From contig CANLQD010000005.1 in the NCBI GenBank assembly GCA_947493175.1, forward strand, positions 248,001 to 312,000: DNA of 64,000 nucleotides. The letters run 5' to 3'. The DNA is from an uncultured Flavobacteriaceae bacterium (GTDB lineage: Bacteria; Bacteroidota; Bacteroidia; Flavobacteriales; Flavobacteriaceae). The notes beneath the pieces are model-generated. The model worked only from the letters and a program-made list of their open reading frames with translations. It did not search any database and was not told the origin of the DNA. Numbering within the stretch: the first letter of the stretch is position 1; each line of letters opens with the position of its first letter. A program made the translations under genes and the position numbers. Shown here one piece after another: positions 1-8,155 of this stretch.

Positions 1-2
1 CT

Positions 3-611
3 TTGTTTTATATCAATGGGATAGAAATTTCAACTAACCCATATTTTATTTTTCCTGAAGAAAATTATTTTGAAAAGTTTAATCAGACTATCAATCCCGA
101 TATTCAGCTTGTCATTATCGGCTCTGAACACGATGCGATAAAACTTTGTAGAGCTGCTTCATTTTTAGGTTGGAATGTTATCGTTATAACATCTATTAAA
201 AATACTGAAAGCGGAATTAATTTCCTTGGTGCAAAAGCCATAAAATTTGAAACCCCTGAAACAATCAACTTTAATTTTATTGATTCATATACATCAGTTG
301 TATTAATGACACATAGTTTCTCTCAAGACTTTCAATACTTGTTGAAACTAGCTCACGCAGAACCCAAATACATAGGGATATTGGGCTCTGCCAAACGGAA
401 AATGCAATTAGAAAATCAGATACTGGATTTTTTACCAAATGCAGAGTTATCTTTTTTAGACAGTCTCTATAGTCCCGCAGGGTTAGCTATAAATGCAGAA
501 ACCCCTGAAGAAATAGCTGTTTCAATAATAGCCGAAATAACATCAATAATGAGTAACAAACCTGTTGTAAATCCGCATGTTAAAAATGCAAAAAACAATA
601 AAATAGCTTGA
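3..611 (+). CDS. xdhC: XdhC/CoxI family protein, 5' end outside window
   Basis: This is the C-terminal part of an XdhC-type chaperone, which binds molybdenum cofactor and inserts it into xanthine-dehydrogenase-family enzymes. The visible part holds the Rossmann-like C-terminal domain: a beta strand VIIGSEHDA near residue 37, VVLMTHSF near 98, YIGILGSAKRK near 124 and the typical SPAGLAINAETPEEIAVSI tail near 158. The reading frame is open to the window edge, and the leading TTG is not a convincing start, so the gene begins upstream. Its TGA overlaps the TTG start of mocA, so the two are translationally coupled. An aldehyde oxidase or xanthine dehydrogenase gene set is expected upstream. The family call is firm; the target enzyme is inferred. 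Confidence 0.85.
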   Translation: MFYINGIEISTNPYFIFPEENYFEKFNQTINPDIQLVIIGSEHDAIKLCRAASFLGWNVIVITSIKNTESGINFLGAKAIKFETPETINFNFIDSYTSVVLMTHSFSQDFQYLLKLAHAEPKYIGILGSAKRKMQLENQILDFLPNAELSFLDSLYSPAGLAINAETPEEIAVSIIAEITSIMSNKPVVNPHVKNAKNNKIA

Positions 612-1204
612 ACATTTCTATAATCATATTAGCAGCTGGAAGTTCTTTTCGTATGGGAAGTACCAAACAGTTATTACCATATAGGAATTCTACATTATTG
701 GATATAGCTATTGATAATGCAATCCGTTCTGAGGCTACTAATGTGTATTGCATATTAGGTGCAAATGCTGAAGCGATTAAAAAAAAATGTAAATCAAAAA
801 AAGTGATTCTTGTACTTAATCCTAATTTCAGAGATGGATTAAGCTCCAGCATAGTTGCTGGTATCCAATATGTATCGAATAATAATGCTTCTACAGAGGC
901 CGCGATAATAACACTTGCAGACCAACCAAAAGTAGGCACTACCTATTTGAATAAATTAATAAAAAAGGCTTCAGAAAATCCAGAGACTTTAATTGCTTCG
1001 GATTACGGTTTTAATAAAGGTGTTCCTGCATGCTTTCCAAAATCTACTTTTCCCTCTTTGTTGAAATTACAAGGAGACAAAGGTGCTAGAGATTTATTAA
1101 ATGATAATAGTATAAAAGTCATAACAATATCTTCCAATCATGCTTTGCTAGATATTGATACACCAAAAGACTATCAAGAACTGTTAAAAACACAACTTTT
1201 ATGA
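608..1204 (+). CDS. mocA: Molybdenum cofactor cytidylyltransferase-like NTP transferase (MocA/MobA family)
   Basis: A 198-residue nucleotidyltransferase of the MobA-like family, expected to transfer CMP (MocA) or a related nucleotide to molybdopterin. The N-terminus carries the nucleotide-binding signature LAAGSSFRMGSTKQLLPY at residues 8-25, and TLADQPKVG near 103 is the DQP metal-site segment of MocA. It starts with TTG inside the preceding stop (TTGA) and ends with an ATGA overlap to moeA, so it is embedded in the operon. Pairing with xdhC favours cytidylation or delivery for a xanthine-dehydrogenase-type enzyme over guanylation for DMSO-reductase-type enzymes; that choice is inferred from context. 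Confidence 0.85.
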   Translation: MNISIIILAAGSSFRMGSTKQLLPYRNSTLLDIAIDNAIRSEATNVYCILGANAEAIKKKCKSKKVILVLNPNFRDGLSSSIVAGIQYVSNNNASTEAAIITLADQPKVGTTYLNKLIKKASENPETLIASDYGFNKGVPACFPKSTFPSLLKLQGDKGARDLLNDNSIKVITISSNHALLDIDTPKDYQELLKTQLL

Positions 1205-2379
1205 TTTCAGTTCAAAAAGCTATTACGATTATTGAGAATAAAGTCAACATAAATAAAACTGTTGATAGAGAATTGCTTGAAGCTTCAGGCCATATTCTAG
1301 CGGAAGATGTTATCTCACCTATTAACATGCCACCATTTAGACAATCTTCAATGGACGGATATACATTAAACTTCAATCACACATCTGAATATATAGTCGT
1401 TGGCGAAGCAAAAACTGGTGTATCAAATAATCTTGCTTTAAAAGAGAATGAGGCCTTACGCATTTTCACTGGCGGTAGGGTTCCAGATAGTGCTAACACT
1501 GTGGTGATGCAAGAACATGTAAAAACAATTAGTGGCAATCGTATTTCAATACTAAAAAAACCACCGATTAAAGCGAATGTAAGACCAATAGGCCAACAAA
1601 TTAAAAAAAATGAAATCGCTTTAAAAAAAGGTACTGTTCTAAACGAAGCTGCTCTTGGCTTTCTGTCAGGTCTTGGTATTGAAAGTGTTACTGTTTTTGC
1701 AAAGCCTAGGGTATCTATATTAATTACTGGAGATGAACTCGTTCAAGCTGGGCAATCGTTAAAAGAAGCTCAAGTATATGACAGCAATTCCGTTATGCTA
1801 AAACTTGCCTTACATCGATTAGGTATTAATGACATATCTATTGCTTTTGTTCTGGATGAACTAAATTCTACAAAAAATATGATTAAGGAAAGCTTAAATG
1901 ATTTTGATGTCACCCTTATTTCTGGAGGCATTTCTGTGGGAGACTACGACTTTGTAAAAGAAGCTCTTGAAGCAAATAACGTGCAACAACAGTTTTATAA
2001 GTTAAATCAAAAGCCTGGAAAACCTCTATGGTTTGGCACAAAAGGAAGCACAGTAGTTTTTGCTTTACCAGGTAACCCTGCCTCTAGTTTGACTTGTTTT
2101 TATGTCTATGTATTACCTGCACTTCGTAAGATGATGGGGCATTCTAAAATTCATTTAAAAAGAAGAAAAGCAGTAACGGACACTATTATCAAAAACACTT
2201 TCGCTAAATCATTATTTTTAAAAACCAAAGTTAACAATGGTATTGCCACACCTCTTCATGGGCAAGCATCATCAATACTACATTCTTTTATAGAGTCGAA
2301 TGCACTTTTAATTGTTCCGGACGATAGTAAAGAAATTCAAATAGGAGAATCCGTTGAATATATAGATTTAGATTTCTGA
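1201..2379 (+). CDS. moeA: Molybdopterin molybdenumtransferase MoeA
   Basis: MoeA (392 residues) inserts molybdate into adenylated molybdopterin. Visible landmarks are the N-terminal segment PPFRQSSMDGYTL (about residues 44-56), the IFTGGRVPDSANTVVMQEH segment (about 88-106), the MoCF-like domain with ITGDELV (about 175), the LISGGISVGDYDF catalytic loop (about 239-251) and LPGNPASSLTCF (about 289-300), followed by the C-terminal domain IV. Length is normal for the family. It overlaps mocA by ATGA and its TGA overlaps the ATG of the next gene. All domains look intact. Confidence 0.95.
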   Translation: MISVQKAITIIENKVNINKTVDRELLEASGHILAEDVISPINMPPFRQSSMDGYTLNFNHTSEYIVVGEAKTGVSNNLALKENEALRIFTGGRVPDSANTVVMQEHVKTISGNRISILKKPPIKANVRPIGQQIKKNEIALKKGTVLNEAALGFLSGLGIESVTVFAKPRVSILITGDELVQAGQSLKEAQVYDSNSVMLKLALHRLGINDISIAFVLDELNSTKNMIKESLNDFDVTLISGGISVGDYDFVKEALEANNVQQQFYKLNQKPGKPLWFGTKGSTVVFALPGNPASSLTCFYVYVLPALRKMMGHSKIHLKRRKAVTDTIIKNTFAKSLFLKTKVNNGIATPLHGQASSILHSFIESNALLIVPDDSKEIQIGESVEYIDLDF

Positions 2380-3125
2380 TGGGCTTTTTAGAGTTACATA
2401 TCGTCATACCATTTTTCCTTATGTTGCTAGCGGTTTCATTTATGTATGCTAGTGTTGGGCACGGCGGAGCCAGTGGATATCTTGCTCTAATGGCTCTTTT
2501 TGCTATACCTGTAAGCGTTATGAAACCATCCGCATTGGTTTTAAACATCGTTGTTTCGGGTATTTCTTTTTGGTTTTTTAGAAAAAACAAACACTTTAAT
2601 TGGAAGTTATTTTTTCCTTTTGCAATTACATCCATTCCAGCTGCTTTTATAGGAGGTTATCTTACCATAAATAGCACACTTTATAAACAGATTTTAGGCT
2701 TTTTCTTAATAATTGCGATACTAAGAATGCTTAACGTATTTGGTGAAAAAAATAGTTCCATAAAAGAACCAAAACTGTGGTTATCACTATTGATTGGTTT
2801 TGGAATAGGTCTGTTTTCTGGAATGATTGGCATAGGTGGTGGCATCATATTAAGTCCTATCATCATCATTTTCGGTTGGGGTTCAGTAAAGCAAGCAGCT
2901 GCAGTATCTGCACTTTTTATATTTGTCAATTCAGTTGCTGGTGTTCTAGGATTTTCATTTAGCGGAGGCTACATACCTAATGAAATATTATATCTCATAC
3001 CAATTACTATTATCGGAGGTGGCTTAGGAGCCATATATGGTAGTGGTAGATTCAATGTACGAATATTAACATATCTACTCTCAACCGTTCTTGTAATTGC
3101 CAGTGTAAAATTATTTCTAATATAA
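2379..3125 (+). CDS. Sulfite exporter TauE/SafE family permease
   Basis: An integral membrane protein of 248 residues with about eight predicted helices and the duplicated glycine-rich repeat of the TauE/SafE (DUF81) family: SVGHGGASGYLALMAL near residue 26 and GMIGIGGGIILSPIIII near 149. Members export sulfite, sulfoacetate or other small anions. It is wedged with overlapping stop and start codons between moeA and moaD. That position suggests a role linked to sulfur or oxyanion traffic for cofactor synthesis or for the molybdoenzyme product, but nothing in the sequence fixes the substrate. It is not a ModB-type molybdate permease. Confidence 0.85.
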   Translation: MGFLELHIVIPFFLMLLAVSFMYASVGHGGASGYLALMALFAIPVSVMKPSALVLNIVVSGISFWFFRKNKHFNWKLFFPFAITSIPAAFIGGYLTINSTLYKQILGFFLIIAILRMLNVFGEKNSSIKEPKLWLSLLIGFGIGLFSGMIGIGGGIILSPIIIIFGWGSVKQAAAVSALFIFVNSVAGVLGFSFSGGYIPNEILYLIPITIIGGGLGAIYGSGRFNVRILTYLLSTVLVIASVKLFLI

Positions 3126-3127
3126 AT

Positions 3128-3361
3128 ATGATAAGAATAACTGTTAAATACTATGGAGAAGTGGCCGAAAAAGCCCAAAAGGAAGAAGAGATTATCAATA
3201 TAGAAGAGTCTAATACGCAAGCTATTCTTGACTATTTGAAACAAACTTATGGATTAGCTCAAGAAGTAAAGGTTGCCGTAAATCTAGAACTAGTCACATC
3301 AGCTACAACAATAGAATCTACGGATGAAATTGCAATTTTATCACAATTCGCAGGAGGTTAA
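3128..3361 (+). CDS. moaD: Molybdopterin synthase sulfur carrier subunit MoaD
   Basis: A 77-residue beta-grasp protein ending in Gly-Gly (QFAGG), the C-terminus that MoeB adenylates and that then carries the thiocarboxylate for dithiolene formation. The N-terminus ITVKYYGEVAEKA is typical of MoaD. It sits 2 bases behind the permease and 1 base before moeB, and the AGGAGGTT stretch in its last codons can serve as the Shine-Dalgarno for moeB. It acts with the MoaE encoded two genes downstream. Confidence 0.93.
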   Translation: MIRITVKYYGEVAEKAQKEEEIINIEESNTQAILDYLKQTYGLAQEVKVAVNLELVTSATTIESTDEIAILSQFAGG

Positions 3362-3362
3362 T

Positions 3363-4400
3363 ATGCAAAAAGAAAACAGATATATAAGACAACAGGCATT
3401 ACCTCAAGTAGGTAATAAAGGCCAAATAAAAATAAGAGCTGCCAGTGTTCTTGTTATTGGTTGTGGTGGTCTAGGTTGTGCTGTATTGCCTTATCTCGTT
3501 GCTGCTGGTATTGGTAAAATAGGTATTGTAGATGGCGATATTGTATCTGAAAGCAATTTACATAGACAAACTCTGTTTTCAGAAAATGATATAGGCTCTT
3601 TAAAGGTTTCCGTTGCTGCCGATAAACTAACAGCACAAAATTCAGAAGTCATTATCCAACAGATTCCAAAGTATTTAGATGTTACAAATGCCATTTCCCT
3701 TTTTGAAAACTACGATATTATTGTAGATGCTACCGATAGAATTCCTATTAGATATCTTATAAATGATGCTTGTGTCATTGCAGATAAACCTTTTGTTCAT
3801 GCTGCATTGTTTAGGTTTCAAATTCAGGTTTCTGTATTCAACTATCAAAATGGGCCTACATACCGCTGCTTATATCCAAAACCGGCATCATCTTCACAAA
3901 GTTGTGATAGCGCAGGTGTTTTAGGAACCTCTGTTGCATTAGGAGGAGCCTTACAAGCAAACGAAGTAATGAAAATGATTCTAGGCATAGGAACAGTGCT
4001 TTCAGGAAAAGTCCTATTGAATGATACCCTCAATAATAGTTCATCTCAATTTACATTTAGGAAACGTGTCGAAAAACCTAAATCGAGGACTCATTTCACC
4101 AATCAGCATACAATTAACAAGGTGTCCTTTACTGAAGTAGAATCAAAAGAAAGTATCTTTTTAGATGTACGCTTCCCAAAAGAAAAACCTGAAATTATTT
4201 CTGATAAAACTATAGGAATACCCTTATCTCAACTCAATAGCTCTCTATCAAAAATACCATCAGATAAAGAAATTTATATTTTTTGTCAGACAGGAAAACG
4301 TAGTGAAGAAGCCTATAAAATATTGCAAAATCAAAACTATAATACGATGTATTGCTTGATTGAAAATGCTGCGGAACTAAAAACACTGTTAAAGTCATGA
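3363..4400 (+). CDS. moeB: MoeB/ThiF-type adenylyltransferase with C-terminal rhodanese domain
   Basis: A 345-residue protein that activates the MoaD C-terminus. The start at 3363 is preferred over upstream in-frame codons because it directly follows moaD and has AGGAGG just before it. Domain 1 (about 1-235) has the ATP loop GCGGLGCAVLPYL at 33-45, the GDIVSESNLHRQ segment at 58-69 and DATDRIPIRY at 122-131, with the candidate active Cys181 in SCDSAGVLG. Domain 2 (about 255-345) is a rhodanese with active-site loop CQTGKRS starting at C308, so activation and sulfur transfer are fused. The usual two zinc-binding CxxC pairs are not intact: CYRC reads TYRC and the second pair is absent. It overlaps moaE by ATGA. 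Confidence 0.93.
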   Translation: MQKENRYIRQQALPQVGNKGQIKIRAASVLVIGCGGLGCAVLPYLVAAGIGKIGIVDGDIVSESNLHRQTLFSENDIGSLKVSVAADKLTAQNSEVIIQQIPKYLDVTNAISLFENYDIIVDATDRIPIRYLINDACVIADKPFVHAALFRFQIQVSVFNYQNGPTYRCLYPKPASSSQSCDSAGVLGTSVALGGALQANEVMKMILGIGTVLSGKVLLNDTLNNSSSQFTFRKRVEKPKSRTHFTNQHTINKVSFTEVESKESIFLDVRFPKEKPEIISDKTIGIPLSQLNSSLSKIPSDKEIYIFCQTGKRSEEAYKILQNQNYNTMYCLIENAAELKTLLKS

Positions 4401-4825
4401 AAAATTTATTCATAAAAGGTGCTATTTCACCTGAATTCATTGCGATTTCGATTGCGAAACACCAAAGCAAAAAAACGATTGGAGCACATAATATATTTCT
4501 CGGTCAGGTACGTGCGGATATGGTAGGGGAAAATACCGTAAAAGCCATAGAATTTTCATGCTATCAAGAAATGGCAGAAAAGGAAATGGTTGCTCTACGA
4601 GAAACGGCATTCAAAAAATTCAATCTCACTTGTATGCATATACACCATAGTATAGGAGAGGTTAAGGTTGGAGAGATTTGCATATTTGTTTTCGTCTCTG
4701 CACCTCATAGAAAAAATGTTTACAAAGCCACTGAGTATATCGTGGAACAAGTAAAAACCAATGTTCCATTATTTGGCAAAGAGCTCTTTTATAGCAATAC
4801 CCATCAATGGAAACAAAACAAATAA
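4397..4825 (+). CDS. moaE: Molybdopterin synthase catalytic subunit MoaE
   Basis: A 142-residue MoaE that, with two MoaD-thiocarboxylates, converts cyclic pyranopterin monophosphate to molybdopterin. Family landmarks are LGQVRAD near residue 35, the HHSIGEVKVGEICIFVFVSAPHR segment (about 77-99) and the C-terminal lysine-rich region VPLFGKELF (about 117-125), which holds the catalytic lysine equivalent. The C-terminus is slightly shorter than in E. coli. It overlaps moeB by ATGA and is followed after 4 bases by moaCB. Confidence 0.93.
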   Translation: MKNLFIKGAISPEFIAISIAKHQSKKTIGAHNIFLGQVRADMVGENTVKAIEFSCYQEMAEKEMVALRETAFKKFNLTCMHIHHSIGEVKVGEICIFVFVSAPHRKNVYKATEYIVEQVKTNVPLFGKELFYSNTHQWKQNK

Positions 4826-4829
4826 GAAA

Positions 4830-5735
4830 ATGGTAGATATTACACATAAATACAACACACTAAGAATAGCTACTGCCCAAGCAATAGTAAAGATGAGTCG
4901 CACTGAAACAATCGCTACCATTAAAAATAATAAAGTTCCAAAGGGCAATGTTTTTGAAATAAGCAAAGCTGCAGGGCTTTTAGGTGTAAAGAAAACTTCA
5001 GAGCTATTGCCCGATTGCCATCCAATACCTATTGAACATACTTCAATTGATTATGAAATTAATGGGTTAGATATCATTATAAATGTTACTGTAAAAACCA
5101 TTTATAAAACCGGAGTTGAAGTTGAAGCTATGCATGGTGCCAGTATTGTTGCTCTTAACATGTATGATATGTTAAAACCCATAGATGGCAATATAGAGAT
5201 ACAGCACATAAAACTATTGGACAAAAAAGGAGGTAAAAGTGCATTCCAAGAAGTAGAAACTGCAGAAATAAAAGCAGGCATTATTGTATGTTCCGATTCT
5301 GTCTTTGCAGAGGTCAATGAAGATTTATCTGGTAAGAAAATCGAAGAGCATCTCAAAAGAATAAACCTATCGGTGTTCAAAAAAGTTATTGTTCCAGATG
5401 ATATAAAATATATACGGGAAGCAATTAACAGCAACATCCCAAACCTGAATTTAATAATACTAACAGGCGGTACGGGATTATCACCAAGAGATATTACACC
5501 CGAAGCAGTCATACCATTATTGGATAAACGAATTTTTGGCGCAGAAGAAACCATTAGACGATATGGCCAAGATAGAATGCCTTTTGCTTTCCTATCACGG
5601 AGTGTCGTAGGAACCATTGGAGAAGCTTTAATAATTTGCTTACCCGGTTCACCAAAAGGCGTTACGGAATCATTAGATGCAATATTCCCTCACTTGTTAC
5701 ACTCATTTTCAATGCTTAAAGGAGAAAAACACTAA
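4830..5735 (+). CDS. moaCB: MoaC-MoaB fusion: cyclic pyranopterin monophosphate synthase / molybdopterin adenylyltransferase
   Basis: A 301-residue two-domain enzyme. Residues about 1-150 are MoaC, with KGNVFEISKAAGLLGVKKTS, LLPDCHPIPIEH and GVEVEAMHGASIVALNMYDM, completing the first step begun by MoaA. Residues about 155-301 are MoaB/MogA, with the ILTGGTGLSPRDITPEAV loop and LPGSPKGVTESL, adenylating molybdopterin before MoeA acts. The start at 4830 (MVDITHKYN) is chosen because the upstream extension would read through moaE and is not MoaC-like. It shares TAATG with moaA. Such MoaCB fusions occur in Bacteroidetes and fit the compact operon. Confidence 0.93.
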   Translation: MVDITHKYNTLRIATAQAIVKMSRTETIATIKNNKVPKGNVFEISKAAGLLGVKKTSELLPDCHPIPIEHTSIDYEINGLDIIINVTVKTIYKTGVEVEAMHGASIVALNMYDMLKPIDGNIEIQHIKLLDKKGGKSAFQEVETAEIKAGIIVCSDSVFAEVNEDLSGKKIEEHLKRINLSVFKKVIVPDDIKYIREAINSNIPNLNLIILTGGTGLSPRDITPEAVIPLLDKRIFGAEETIRRYGQDRMPFAFLSRSVVGTIGEALIICLPGSPKGVTESLDAIFPHLLHSFSMLKGEKH

Positions 5736-6742
5736 TGAGGCAAACTACAGAAATATTAAAAGATACCTTTGGAAGACAGCATAATTATCTGAGAATTTCC
5801 TTGATTGAAAAGTGCAACCTTAGATGTACGTATTGTATGCCTGAGGAAGGGGTGCTTTTAAGCCCAAAAAGTTCATTAATGACCTCAGATGAAATTATAG
5901 CCATTGCAAAAATTTTTGTGGCAAATGGCGTAGATAAAATCAGACTAACAGGCGGTGAGCCTCTGCTTAGAAAGGACTTTAGCTATATTCTAGAAGGTCT
6001 TTCTAAATTGCCTATTTCGCTTACATTAACTACAAACGGTATTCTTATAGATAGATTTTTAAAAGAATTAAAAACTTTTGGCGTAAAAGAGATTAATGTA
6101 AGCCTAGATACTCTAAATCCTCAAAAATTCGCATCTATTACTAAACGAAATCAGTTTCAAAAGGCATTAGACAATATTGAGCTTTTATTGAAATCAGGTT
6201 TTCTAGTCAAATTGAATGTTGTACTCATAAAAGGATTTAACGATTGTGAAATTATAGATTTCATCAAGTTAACCCAAAACACCAACCTTGATGTAAGATT
6301 CATTGAATTTATGCCATTTGATGGTAATAATTGGAATAAAGAAAAATTAGTCACTCAACATCAAATCTTAAACATTGTAAAAAACCACTTTGGTAGGGAC
6401 AATAATATAGCATTAATGAATGCTGTAAATTTTACTGCCCGCAGTTATCAAATAAAAGGATTCTTAGGTCAGTACGGAATTATAAGTTCAGTAAGCAATC
6501 CATTCTGTGATGGATGCAATCGTATTCGTCTTACTGCAAATGGAAAAATAAAAAACTGCTTGTTTTCAAATTTAGACACCGATATATTAACTCAGTTTCG
6601 TAAAGGGTTGCCAATTGAAGACATAATTCAAAAAGCTCTTTTTAAAAAGAAAAAAACTAGGGCAGGATTATCTAAACCCCTTGACTTTGAAAATCCAAAA
6701 AACCATAGAAAAAATCGCAGTATGATTACTATAGGTGGTTAA
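5735..6742 (+). CDS. moaA: GTP 3',8-cyclase MoaA (radical SAM)
   Basis: A 335-residue radical SAM enzyme that starts cofactor synthesis from GTP. The N-terminal [4Fe-4S] motif is C27-x3-C31-x2-C34 (CNLRCTYCMPEEG). LTGGEPLLRKD at 71-81 is the SAM-binding GGEP segment. The C-terminal second cluster is C258, C261 and C275. The protein ends in Gly-Gly, needed for GTP cyclisation in characterised MoaA. All key residues are present. It is the last gene of the overlapping Moco operon; a 60-base A/T-rich gap follows, with no clear terminator hairpin. Confidence 0.96.
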   Translation: MRQTTEILKDTFGRQHNYLRISLIEKCNLRCTYCMPEEGVLLSPKSSLMTSDEIIAIAKIFVANGVDKIRLTGGEPLLRKDFSYILEGLSKLPISLTLTTNGILIDRFLKELKTFGVKEINVSLDTLNPQKFASITKRNQFQKALDNIELLLKSGFLVKLNVVLIKGFNDCEIIDFIKLTQNTNLDVRFIEFMPFDGNNWNKEKLVTQHQILNIVKNHFGRDNNIALMNAVNFTARSYQIKGFLGQYGIISSVSNPFCDGCNRIRLTANGKIKNCLFSNLDTDILTQFRKGLPIEDIIQKALFKKKKTRAGLSKPLDFENPKNHRKNRSMITIGG

Positions 6743-6804
6743 AAAATCTATTACAAACGTGTTAAAAAACAAAAAGAGATATTCAAATTGAAATAAGAAG
6801 AACT

Positions 6805-7491
6805 ATGAAAACGAAACAATTTTTAAAAAAAACGCCAGATGAATGGTCAGGTGTTCCAGTATCAGAATTTGGCCCCACTAAAGAGGCCAAAATGGCCAGA
6901 ATTCTAGATATGATTTGGAGCGATACCGCTTTTAAAGAAGAAATTATGGAAAATCCTGCTGAAATATTGAGAAGGGAAGGTATTGAAGTACCAGACAATA
7001 TGAAAGTAATTTTGATAGAGGATGAAAAAAACGAATTCAATTTTGCAATTCCAAATATCCCACCAAAAGAAGAGTTTTACTATCGTTACGAACAAATATC
7101 TGGTTGGTGGATGTTTGCCCACCAACTTTGGTATTGGATGGGAAGGCAGTTGGACCTAGAAAAATCGAGACCTTTTCGAGAAGGCCTTACCATTCAGTTA
7201 ATAGGTAAAACCTGGAACGATTCTGAGTACCGTGAACTGATGATTAATGACCCTAAAGCAGCCTTTGAACAACAAGGTCTTGAATTTCCTAAAAAACTAA
7301 AAATCAAATCGCTGGTCAATTCCGAAAACACATTCTACCTACCAATCCCAAAAGCACCTAAAGAGGTGAAATGGAACAAAAAAGGAAAAACCGGGTCATG
7401 GTTTGTAAACGGTCATACCCTATGGTGGTGGTTAGTTTCACCACGATTAATGGCAAATGATATAGGCACCGTATCAGGTTTGGTTGGATAA
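6805..7491 (+). CDS. Tandem nitrile-hydratase-leader-like (NHLP-type) domain protein
   Basis: A 228-residue protein with two copies of a domain resembling the nitrile hydratase alpha / NHLP leader fold. Copy 1 (about 30-112) holds WSDTAFKEEIMENPAEIL, REGIEVPDNMKVILIEDE and FAIPNIP. Copy 2 (about 127-215) holds WNDSEYRELMINDPKAAF, QQGLEFPKKLKIKSLVNS and FYLPIPKAP. Each copy ends in a tryptophan-rich segment with a His (WWMFAHQLWYWM and SWFVNGHTLWWWL). The cysteine metal motif of nitrile hydratase alpha is absent and the protein has no Cys. It has no signal peptide. No RiPP maturation enzyme is visible nearby. The function is unknown; the domain likeness is by eye. Confidence 0.6.
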   Translation: MKTKQFLKKTPDEWSGVPVSEFGPTKEAKMARILDMIWSDTAFKEEIMENPAEILRREGIEVPDNMKVILIEDEKNEFNFAIPNIPPKEEFYYRYEQISGWWMFAHQLWYWMGRQLDLEKSRPFREGLTIQLIGKTWNDSEYRELMINDPKAAFEQQGLEFPKKLKIKSLVNSENTFYLPIPKAPKEVKWNKKGKTGSWFVNGHTLWWWLVSPRLMANDIGTVSGLVG

Positions 7492-7517
7492 TTTTAATAC
7501 AGATAACTTAAAAAAAA

Positions 7518-8132
7518 ATGAAAACATTAATAATAGGAACTGGAAATGTTGGTAAAGCACTAGCTAGAAAATTTCAGGAAAATAATCACCAAATAAAAAT
7601 ATATAATGCGTCGGGGCAATTACCAGATGGCTATACTAAAAATCATTTCGCCACAAATTTTCAAGAAGCAATTAGCGAAACAAAACTAATTGTACTTGCT
7701 GTTCCTTTTGAAGCAGTCCAGTCAATTTTTAACAAAATATCAATAGAACCAGAAACTATAATTGTCGATGCTACAAATCCTATTGCATCAGATATGAAAA
7801 GTATGAGCATAGGAAACACATGTTCTGGAGCAGAAAAAATAAACGAATGGATACCCAATGCTCATATCGTAAAAGCATTTAATACGACAGGTTGGGAAAA
7901 TATGAAAAATTCCAATTATCCAAACGGGAAACTGACAATGTTTTACGCAGGCAATGATAAAAAATCAAAACAAATAGTTGCGAGTATTATTGACTCTTTC
8001 GGTTTTCAACCTTATGATGCTGGAGATTTATTTATGGCGCGTTTTATAGAAGCTATGGCTATGGTTTGGATCTATCAAGCAAGAATAAATGACAGTAATC
8101 CAAATTTTGGATTTAGTATTCTGGAAAGATAA
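7518..8132 (+). CDS. NAD(P)-binding oxidoreductase, F420:NADPH-reductase-like
   Basis: A 204-residue Rossmann protein beginning with the dinucleotide loop IIGTGNVGKALARKF (residues 4-18). It continues in the pattern of NADPH-dependent F420 reductase-like or ProC-like proteins: LIVLAVPFEAV near 58, VDATNPIASDMKS near 87 and HIVKAFNTTGWENM near 116. Bacteroidetes do not normally use F420, so the electron partner is unknown. It is followed after 23 bases by a DJ-1/PfpI gene on the same strand and may share a transcript with it and the downstream SDR as a stress or redox group. The fold is confident; the substrate is not. Confidence 0.75.
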   Translation: MKTLIIGTGNVGKALARKFQENNHQIKIYNASGQLPDGYTKNHFATNFQEAISETKLIVLAVPFEAVQSIFNKISIEPETIIVDATNPIASDMKSMSIGNTCSGAEKINEWIPNAHIVKAFNTTGWENMKNSNYPNGKLTMFYAGNDKKSKQIVASIIDSFGFQPYDAGDLFMARFIEAMAMVWIYQARINDSNPNFGFSILER

Positions 8133-8155
8133 TAACACTATTATATATATTAAAA

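Noticed and set aside
6805..7491. A nitrile hydratase alpha subunit
   Set aside because: The Cys-rich metal motif is absent, the protein has no Cys, the domain is duplicated, and no beta subunit gene is adjacent.
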